Positions 1 through 3,527 of a stretch of 6,195 bases of DNA are shown piece after piece. The notes beneath the pieces were generated by a model. It was not told the DNA's origin and made no database searches. It was given only the letters and a program-made list of their open reading frames with translations. Origin of the DNA: Microcaldota archaeon (GTDB taxonomy: Archaea > Micrarchaeota > Micrarchaeia > Anstonellales > Anstonellaceae). The DNA is taken from contig JAPLWZ010000153.1 of the NCBI GenBank assembly GCA_026396335.1, forward strand, positions 1-6,195, read 5' to 3'. The first letter of the stretch is position 1. The number at the start of each line of letters is the position of its first letter. A program made the translations under genes and the position numbers.

Positions 1-64
1 TGGCTTCCTTCCGGATGTCATTTTCCAGTTCCGAATCAATATGGCACAACAAACGACTCTTCAT
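1..64 (-). CDS. Partial small protein, N-terminus only, possibly a ribbon-helix-helix DNA-binding protein
   Basis: A minus-strand reading frame starts at an ATG at 64-62 and is open to the left edge, so only about 21 residues are visible. They begin MKSRLLCHIDSELENDIRKE. A Shine-Dalgarno-like AGGTGG (74-69) lies 4 bases upstream of the ATG, and an AT-rich TATA-like element (97-105) sits about 35 bp upstream. This is the arrangement expected of a real archaeal start. The short strand-like run RLLCHID followed by a charged helix resembles the beginning of a ribbon-helix-helix protein, but 21 residues are too few to assign a family. It diverges from the winged-helix gene at 141, so the two could be coregulated. 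That it is a real gene is moderately supported; the family guess is weak inference. Confidence 0.45.
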   Translation of the reverse strand, partial: MKSRLLCHIDSELENDIRKEA

Positions 65-96
65 TTTACCACCTGATAGCGTGTGTCATCGACCGG

Positions 97-105
97 TATA
101 TAAAA
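97..105. promoter_or_regulatory. Shared divergent TATA-like element
   Basis: TATATAAAA is centred at about 101. Counting about 26 bp to the right predicts a transcription start near 127, just before the ATG at 141. Counting the same distance to the left predicts one near 75, just before the minus-strand Shine-Dalgarno and ATG at 64. It overlaps the palindrome ACCGGT (92-97) by one base. The element is seen directly; its promoter role is inferred from spacing. Confidence 0.5.
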
Positions 106-140
106 CCTTCCACTATAATACAATGAGATGTGGTTGGTTT

Positions 141-626
141 ATGGATGCGAACGAGATAAGCGCGATGGAGAATAGCAAACTCTGCTTTCGAATACTCCTA
201 AGGCTAAACAGCGAAAAGCCCCTGAGAACTGCCGATATCTGCGAGAAGCTAGGTGTGAAAAGCAAGACTCGCGTGGCAGGTGCCCTGGGTTCCCTTCGAA
301 AATATGGCATCGTGCGCGCAAAAAGGCGTTCTTCTAAACTCAAAAACCCCGGCACACCCCAGGTGGAATATGCGGAGATGTGGAAAGATGCTGATGAAGA
401 GGGCGATTTGACAGGCAAAACGATGGGGTACGTTCTAGATATTGGCGTGTTGACGCTCTATTTGGCACTAGACCACCTAAGCGATTTTGAAAAGATAAAG
501 ACAGATGTTCCGAAACGTTCTCCTAACAAGCAATTCGAGCCATTGGAAACGCACTCTGCCAACTTTTTGAAAGTAGCCGGGCGGGTCAAGACTCTACCAC
601 AAGCACCCGAAAATTACGGGCTATAA
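141..626 (+). CDS. Winged helix-turn-helix DNA-binding protein (probable transcription regulator)
   Basis: 161 residues from the ATG at 141. Residues 11-64 look like a winged helix: a first helix around 12-22, a helix-turn-helix with RTADICEKLG (29-38), then a recognition helix around 42-54, and a basic wing rich in K and R (60-68). The rest has a hydrophobic stretch around 96-111 that may be a dimerisation helix, not a clear membrane span. An in-frame ATG at 123 is an alternative start. The frame is open still further upstream, but that translation looks non-coding and overlaps the TATA-like element at 97-105, which predicts transcription from about 127. No strong Shine-Dalgarno is visible. 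The frame ends at TAA (624-626) but stays open for 46 codons beyond it, so this may be a truncated allele. It lies upstream of the RHH gene on the same strand, and the two may be cotranscribed. No specific family or regulon can be named. Confidence 0.6.
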   Translation: MDANEISAMENSKLCFRILLRLNSEKPLRTADICEKLGVKSKTRVAGALGSLRKYGIVRAKRRSSKLKNPGTPQVEYAEMWKDADEEGDLTGKTMGYVLDIGVLTLYLALDHLSDFEKIKTDVPKRSPNKQFEPLETHSANFLKVAGRVKTLPQAPENYGL

Positions 627-767
627 CTTCGCTATCTTTCAGGAAAGAAGAACCAGAGTCCACACACCAAGAAAATACTAGAAGAATACTTGGCTCGATA
701 TCTGCGCACCAAAGCACTCGTGCGTCACTGGAAGGATGATTTTGAGAAGCCCACTAATGGAGGTTGA
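627..767 (+). pseudogene. In-frame continuation of the winged-helix gene beyond its TAA stop
   Basis: In the same frame as the upstream regulator, 46 sense codons follow the TAA at 624-626 and end at TGA (765-767). The translation is strongly charged and helix-prone, for example HTKKILEEYLARYLRTK followed by ALVRHWKDDFEKP. It has no convincing start of its own. Its end falls 4 bases before the next ATG (772), which is typical operon spacing. The simplest inference is that an ancestral, longer regulator gene was cut by a nonsense mutation. A chance open frame of this length is also possible, so confidence is modest. Confidence 0.35.
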
Positions 768-771
768 TTTT

Positions 772-1062
772 ATGGTACGCCCAATAACAGAGCAGCACAA
801 GGTCCGGGTGAACGTGACTTTGGATAAAAGTGTGTATAATAACGCCCAAATGCAGGGTCTGAACATCTCCCGGGCATGCAATGCCTTTTTAGCAGTTTAT
901 TCACATAACGGCGTGCCGGTAGAACAAGCCGACACTTGGGCCCGTAGTCGAATGGTTAAGACGTCGCTCTTACACAGCGAAGATTCGGAGTTCGATTCTC
1001 CGCGGGCCCACTTTTTTCTTCTTAATTTTCAGGCGGAACCTGCGGGCTTGCTGGCAGCGTGA
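772..1062 (+). CDS. Ribbon-helix-helix, CcdA-antitoxin-like small protein; C-terminus reads into a tRNA gene
   Basis: The ATG at 772 is preceded by a perfect Shine-Dalgarno GGAGGT (759-764) with a 7-base spacer. This favours 772 over the upstream ATGs of the same frame at 736 and 757. The first 45 residues resemble archaeal RHH antitoxins of the CcdA type: a basic strand HKVRVNVTLDKSVY, a helix containing AQMQGLNIS, and then RACNAFLAVY. Such proteins bind DNA as dimers and often pair with a toxin, but no toxin gene is visible beside it. The frame has no stop before the tRNA-Val gene at 938. It crosses the tRNA and ends at 1060-1062 inside the antisense lipoprotein gene. About 40 of its 96 residues are therefore translated tRNA and downstream sequence. 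The native C-terminus was probably lost by recombination at the tRNA. Confidence 0.5.
   Translation: MVRPITEQHKVRVNVTLDKSVYNNAQMQGLNISRACNAFLAVYSHNGVPVEQADTWARSRMVKTSLLHSEDSEFDSPRAHFFLLNFQAEPAGLLAA
895..901 (+). promoter_or_regulatory. Candidate TATA element for tRNA-Val
   Basis: TTTATTC lies about 40 bp upstream of the mature tRNA 5' end. A start about 26 bp downstream would give a 5' leader of roughly 14 bases. It is the best AT-rich candidate in this stretch, but it lies inside the RHH coding frame and is a weak match. Confidence 0.25.
938..1010 (+). tRNA. tRNA-Val, anticodon UAC
   Basis: The cloverleaf folds completely in 73 bases. The acceptor stem is 938-944 with 1003-1009, seven perfect pairs of GGGCCCG with CGGGCCC. 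T945 and A946 follow, then a 3-bp D stem (947-949 with 960-962). The anticodon stem is 964-968 with 976-980, and the loop CTTACAC (969-975) gives anticodon TAC at 971-973, reading GUA and other valine codons. The variable loop is 981-985. The T stem is 986-990 with 998-1002, with loop TTCGATT (991-997). The discriminator base is A1010. CCA is not encoded, so it must be added enzymatically, and no intron is present. A GGGCCCG acceptor with discriminator A fits archaeal tRNA-Val. The RHH reading frame runs through this gene from its 5' side. Confidence 0.96.
1011..1020 (+). terminator. Oligo-T terminator after tRNA-Val
   Basis: CTTTTTTCTT directly follows the tRNA discriminator base. Archaeal RNA polymerase terminates at such T-runs without needing a hairpin. 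It also sits immediately past the stop codon of the convergent lipoprotein gene. Confidence 0.6.
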
Positions 1063-1639
1063 AAACTGTTTCGTCTACACTATAGTCAATACTGGTCAGG
1101 TATTCCACGTGCGTCTGCGACTGGCTCACATTGTACTCGTCCCACGCAAGCACTCGCCTGTCGGTGAGGCACACCTTCCTCTTTGATGCAACAGTATAGG
1201 GAAGAAGATAGCACTCGCCTTGCGTATTGCCTATGTCCACGCTCCCAAGCTCGGTCCCGGAAGTTACGTCTGGCGTGTCGGCAATCCCGCCCAAATTCTC
1301 CTTTTCTATCTGCGCGCGTATCTCATAGCACGCGGTCTTTCCCCCTATATTCGAGCACGAGTAGCCGACGCCCATCAAAAAGTAAAGCGAAACGGTTGCG
1401 CCTGGCGCTATCTCGATATCCACTCTCGCCCGGTTGTCCGACCTCCAAACTGTTTTCGTGAATGATTCTTTCCCATCGCTCACTGCGTAGTGCGCGGTAT
1501 AGGGGACGGCAGCCTGCGAAAGCAGGAACGCAGTCGGCGGGCTGGACGGAAGAGGGCTTTGCTGCTCAGGTTGCGAAACAATCCCAGCACAGCCTGCAAA
1601 AACCAGGGCAGCCAAAATAACCGCAATCGCATTTCTCAT
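1022..1639 (-). CDS. Secreted lipoprotein, probably with a LolA/DUF4412-like fold
   Basis: 205 residues. The N-terminus MRNAIAVILAALVFAGC is a short positively charged, hydrophobic signal peptide ending in a lipobox (VFAGC, Cys17), so the mature protein is probably lipid-anchored on the outer face of the membrane. A proline, serine and glutamine-rich linker follows (about 21-36). The mature part contains alternating strands and four further cysteines (95, 104, 143, 157) that could form two disulfides. The end, with YLTSIDYSVDETVFTLPA (180-197), resembles the last strands of outer-membrane lipoprotein-sorting (LolA/LppX-like) folds. That similarity is recognised by eye only, and the substrate is unknown. 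The gene appears leaderless: the TATA-like element at 1662-1669 is centred 26.5 bp from its ATG and is shared with the divergent DUF424 gene. Its 3' end meets the tRNA-Val terminator. Confidence 0.85.
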   Translation of the reverse strand: MRNAIAVILAALVFAGCAGIVSQPEQQSPLPSSPPTAFLLSQAAVPYTAHYAVSDGKESFTKTVWRSDNRARVDIEIAPGATVSLYFLMGVGYSCSNIGGKTACYEIRAQIEKENLGGIADTPDVTSGTELGSVDIGNTQGECYLLPYTVASKRKVCLTDRRVLAWDEYNVSQSQTHVEYLTSIDYSVDETVFTLPASPQVPPEN

Positions 1640-1661
1640 GGCTGCCCTTTCCGCACTTACC

Positions 1662-1669
1662 TATATTAT
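1662..1669. promoter_or_regulatory. Bidirectional TATA element for two leaderless genes
   Basis: TATATTAT has its centre at 1665.5. The lipoprotein start codon begins at 1639 (minus) and the DUF424 start codon at 1692 (plus), each 26.5 bp from that centre. Archaeal transcription usually begins about 26 bp from the TATA centre, so both messages would start at or next to their AUG. Neither gene has a Shine-Dalgarno motif, which agrees with leaderless translation. Confidence 0.65.
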
Positions 1670-1691
1670 TCTTTCAATCCAATTCCCCATC

Positions 1692-1985
1692 ATGTACCTT
1701 CGCATACATTCCTCGCCTCAAGGGGAAGTAATCGCGCTTTGCGACGCAGAGCTCATCGGCAGGAAACTCGCACAGGGAAATCTTCTCCTGGACTTAGGAA
1801 AATACGCGGACTTTTACATGGGGGAAAAAGTGACTGTAGCATCTGCGGCAAAGGCGCTCAAAGGCGCGGTGAATATCAACCTCGTAGGAAAAAAATCCCT
1901 GTCTGCAGCGGCAAAAGCAGGCTTGGATGTGTCACACTCAATCTCGATTTCCGGCGTGCCGCACCTGCAGGCGTACAAAATCTAG
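1692..1985 (+). CDS. DUF424 family protein (conserved archaeal protein of unknown function)
   Basis: 97 residues starting MYLRIHSSPQGEVIALCD. The pattern matches the archaeal DUF424 family (PF04242): an N-terminal strand M-Y-x-x-I-H, then IALCDAELIGRKL (14-26), a LLLDLGKYADFYMGE segment (31-45), NLVGKKSLSAAAKAG (63-77), and a C-terminal GVPHLQ motif (88-93). About 97 residues is the usual full length. The function is unknown; members are small, soluble and widespread in archaea. An ATG at 1638 in the same frame would add 18 hydrophobic residues that overlap the promoter, so 1692 is preferred. Translation is probably leaderless from the shared TATA element. The gene is followed by an 85-bp gap and then the ACT genes, which have their own promoter. 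Confidence 0.85.
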   Translation: MYLRIHSSPQGEVIALCDAELIGRKLAQGNLLLDLGKYADFYMGEKVTVASAAKALKGAVNINLVGKKSLSAAAKAGLDVSHSISISGVPHLQAYKI

Positions 1986-2006
1986 CTAATGCGAAAGCTC
2001 CTTCTA

Positions 2007-2021
2007 CTTCGATTGTCGAAG
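2007..2021. repeat. Perfect short inverted repeat upstream of the first ACT gene
   Basis: CTTCGA, spacer TTG, then TCGAAG form a perfect 6-bp hairpin or dyad. It lies between the DUF424 stop (1985) and the TATA-like element of the ACT gene. It could be an operator just upstream of the TATA/BRE or a 3' hairpin of the DUF424 message. It is not followed by a T-run, so a terminator is less likely. Confidence 0.4.
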
Positions 2022-2027
2022 ATGCCC

Positions 2028-2035
2028 TAATATAA
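2028..2035 (+). promoter_or_regulatory. TATA element for the first ACT gene
   Basis: TAATATAA is centred near 2032. A start about 26 bp downstream falls near 2058, giving a leader of roughly 12 bases before the ATG at 2071. Confidence 0.5.
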
Positions 2036-2048
2036 GTTTTACATCCGC

Positions 2049-2065
2049 CACTCTTTTGGAGAGTG
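2049..2065. repeat. Inverted repeat across the predicted transcription start of the first ACT gene
   Basis: CACTCT, spacer TTTGG, then AGAGTG form a perfect 6-bp dyad covering the predicted start near 2058. Its position would suit an operator that blocks polymerase. It cannot form a complete RNA hairpin if the transcript starts inside it. Confidence 0.35.
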
Positions 2066-2070
2066 AGGCA

Positions 2071-2370
2071 ATGAAACAAATTACCATAGTCGCAGATGAC
2101 AAAGTCGGGCTTCTCGCAGACATTTCCTACATACTTGGCAAGGCGCGCGTAAACATCGACGCAATTTCGGTCGAGGTTCACGGTGGCAAGGCAATCATCT
2201 CGCTCACATTCAAGGACGACAAGAAGGCAATCTCCCTGCTCGCGAACATAAACGTGGAAAGCCTGTACCTGCTTTCAAGGCACGGCGGCTTTTCGCTTGA
2301 CGCAGTGACTGTTTCAAATCCAAAGAAGGCGGCGAAAGTGCTTGCAGATTACCTGGTAAAAGGCGAATGA
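2071..2370 (+). CDS. ACT-domain protein with an incomplete second ACT domain
   Basis: 99 residues. Residues 1-58 form an ACT domain: strand MKQITIVADD, the ligand-loop glycine in DKVGLLADISYILG (10-23), then VNIDAISVEVHGGKAIISL. ACT domains usually bind amino acids and control enzymes or transcription. The remainder (60-99), INVESLYLL onward, aligns with the second half of the second ACT domain of the next gene (from its residue 93). The first strand and helix of that domain, about 33 residues, are missing. The ATG at 2071 is preceded by a weak GAG/GTGAGG purine run; a TTG start at 2056 in the same frame is less likely. A separate promoter near 2032 and inverted repeats at 2007 and 2049 suggest autonomous control. 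The ligand is unknown. Confidence 0.8.
   Translation: MKQITIVADDKVGLLADISYILGKARVNIDAISVEVHGGKAIISLTFKDDKKAISLLANINVESLYLLSRHGGFSLDAVTVSNPKKAAKVLADYLVKGE
2125..2146 (+). repeat. First copy of a 22-bp exact repeat within the duplicated ACT genes
   Basis: These 22 bases are identical to 2513-2534 in the next gene and encode the SYILGKA stretch in both proteins. They mark a tandem gene duplication that is recent, or kept similar by gene conversion or selection. Confidence 0.8.
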
Positions 2371-2410
2371 CCGTCCGAGTGCGGATTTGTTCCATTTGCT
2401 GCAATAACCG

Positions 2411-2418
2411 TTTAATGA
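2411..2418 (+). promoter_or_regulatory. Candidate TATA element for the second ACT gene
   Basis: TTTAATGA is centred near 2414. It predicts a start near 2440, giving a leader of about 19 bases that includes the Shine-Dalgarno at 2449-2454. The match is weak, and cotranscription with the first ACT gene is also possible across the 88-bp gap. Confidence 0.35.
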
Positions 2419-2431
2419 ACCAGCGGCAATC

Positions 2432-2443
2432 AATACCTGTATT
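2432..2443. repeat. Inverted repeat across the predicted transcription start of the second ACT gene
   Basis: AATACCTGTATT is a 5-bp dyad (AATAC with GTATT) around a 2-base centre. It overlaps the start predicted near 2440, as the different dyad at 2049-2065 does for the first gene. An operator role is inference. Confidence 0.3.
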
Positions 2444-2458
2444 AGTGGGGTGATTCGG

Positions 2459-2854
2459 ATGAAGGAAATAACCGTAGTTGGCGAAGACAAAGTCGGAGTC
2501 ATCGCAGACATCTCCTACATACTTGGCAAGGCGCACGTAAATATCGAATCAGTTGTCGCAAGCACAATGGAAGGCAAAGCAATCATCACCCTGATGCTGA
2601 AAGACGAAAAAAAGGCAGCCGAGCTTCTCAAGAACAACGGCTACAAGGTGCTTGAGTCGGAAATATTCGTCGTGAAGCTTCGCGACGAGCCAGGCCAATT
2701 GTCCGATCTTTCAAAGGAACTGTCAACTGCCGGTGTGAATATCGCAAGCCTGTATGTGGTTGCAAAGGACAAGGGCGTGACCATCGTGGCGCTGCGTGTT
2801 GACAAGCCGCTGAAGGCAAAGAAAATACTCTTGCCGCACATTCTGGCTGACTGA
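2459..2854 (+). CDS. Tandem double-ACT-domain protein (probable amino-acid-sensing regulator)
   Basis: 131 residues with two ACT domains. The first (1-60) has the loop EDKVGVIADISYILG (9-23) and is nearly the same as that of the preceding gene. The second (about 68-125) begins EIFVVKLRDEPGQLSDLSKEL and contains VNIASLYVVA (93-102); glycine 79 is the usual ligand-loop glycine. No catalytic or DNA-binding domain is attached, so this is a stand-alone ACT protein that presumably acts by binding a ligand and a partner. The start at 2459 is set by GGTGAT (2449-2454) with a 4-base spacer; a GTG at 2450 lies inside that Shine-Dalgarno. The gene converges on the NFACT remnant, whose stop begins 19 bases past its end. 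The ligand cannot be told from sequence. Confidence 0.85.
   Translation: MKEITVVGEDKVGVIADISYILGKAHVNIESVVASTMEGKAIITLMLKDEKKAAELLKNNGYKVLESEIFVVKLRDEPGQLSDLSKELSTAGVNIASLYVVAKDKGVTIVALRVDKPLKAKKILLPHILAD
2513..2534 (+). repeat. Second copy of the 22-bp exact repeat
   Basis: Identical to 2125-2146. The two copies are 388 bp apart and occupy equivalent positions in the two ACT genes. Confidence 0.8.
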
Positions 2855-2872
2855 TTTGGCAGCGTTTGAAAA

Positions 2873-3462
2873 TCAGGCGTCAATCTCTACTTCCGCTCCC
2901 TTTATTTTTGCTTTTTTCGAGGCTAGTGCAGCATTTATTTCGCTCTCGCTTTTTCCATCCTTTTTCATCTGCCGCACAAATGCAAGAAGCGCGTCTATTT
3001 CGGAAAAGGCAGCGTAAACTGCATCGCCTGCCTCTTTTGCCTCCCTCCGCTCTTTCCCAAGCGACACGAGCGTTTTCTCCTGTGATGCAAGGCGGGCTTG
3101 TAGGCTCTTCATCCTTTCATTCGCAGCTGCCTCGCCTGCGGACTCTTCCTTTTGATTCGCATAAAAGAAGTCTGCCATTTCGGAAAATGCTGCAAATGTT
3201 TTTCCGCCCGTGCCATCTCCGCTGCACGAATAAGAAACAGGTTCGCCCAAATCATTTTGCTTTACTGCAAACAAAGGCTTCCCTGCAGCACCTGCCTTGT
3301 TAGGTGCAGCCTCAAGCCGGGCTGGAACAGCAGTTCCTCGCTTCCGATTTTGAAAAGGAAAATCCCGCTGTCTGTTTTCCTGACCCGGGCAATCCGTTTC
3401 CCCTCCAGGTGCTTTAGTTCCGCAACGGCAAAATACAGGTCAACTCCCGACATCTTCTGCAT
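2873..3462 (-). pseudogene. Decayed NFACT (RqcH/Rqc2/Tae2, fibronectin-binding-like) gene
   Basis: Two frames read as pieces of one family. The first (from ATG 3462, or 3453) gives MSGVDLYFAVAELKHLEGKR and continues to RLHLTRQ, which is the NFACT N-terminus. This frame stops at 3262-3264. The second frame, open to TGA at 2873-2875, reads GKPLFAVKQNDLGEPVSYS, then FAAFSEMADFFYANQ. It continues as a long charged coiled coil ending in VYAAFSEIDALLAFVRQMKK, which matches the central NFACT segment. The approximately 180-200 residues between them, including the Asp-Arg tRNA-recognition motif, are missing, and the join is out of frame. The C-terminal NFACT-R (DUF814) domain is absent. Intact archaeal members are around 600 residues or more. 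Full proteins bind stalled large ribosomal subunits and recruit tRNA-Ala for C-terminal tailing. Family assignment is by eye; an assembly deletion is an alternative to true decay. Confidence 0.7.
3288..3307. repeat. Inverted repeat at the NFACT deletion junction
   Basis: GCACCT and AGGTGC form a perfect 6-bp dyad with an 8-base spacer. It lies exactly where the N-terminal and central NFACT frames meet. A 6-base direct repeat TGCAGC (3284-3289 and 3305-3310) overlaps it. Short repeats at a junction fit a replication-slippage or hairpin-mediated deletion. Confidence 0.45.
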
Positions 3463-3484
3463 GAACTTCTTCGGCCGGGCATAG

Positions 3485-3499
3485 ATTATATATTATATA
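3485..3499. promoter_or_regulatory. Divergent AT-rich promoter of the SAH hydrolase and NFACT remnant
   Basis: The run ATTATATATTATATA around 3485-3499 is AT-only. Rightwards it predicts transcription from about 3514-3518 towards the ATG at 3528, whose leader carries GGAGAGGG (3516-3523). Leftwards it predicts a start near 3466, a few bases before the NFACT ATG at 3462. The promoter on the pseudogene side therefore still looks usable. Confidence 0.6.
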
Positions 3500-3527
3500 G
3501 GGAACCCATTTCTGCGGAGAGGGTTTT

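Noticed and set aside
624..626. TAA recoded as an amino acid such as pyrrolysine or selenocysteine
   Set aside because: Pyrrolysine uses TAG and selenocysteine uses TGA. No recoding of TAA is expected in archaea, and no recoding element was seen downstream.
2007..2021. Hairpin as an intrinsic terminator for DUF424
   Set aside because: No T-run follows it, and archaeal termination relies on T-runs rather than on hairpins. An operator or incidental dyad is more plausible.
1490..2035. A 181-codon plus-strand open frame
   Set aside because: It overlaps the lipoprotein 5' end and the whole DUF424 gene, and its translation is rich in R, S and P with no recognisable domain. DUF424 in another frame explains the region.
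2873..3274. The NFACT coiled-coil frame as an independent small gene starting at a TTG near 3274
   Set aside because: There is no Shine-Dalgarno or promoter next to that TTG, and the NFACT-like residues GKP and LF continue upstream of it in the same frame. It is therefore better read as part of a broken gene.
2866..3303. A 145-codon plus-strand open frame
   Set aside because: It is antisense to the NFACT coiled-coil remnant, and its composition (runs of L, F, S, P and H) is what the complement of a K/E/A-rich coil gives.
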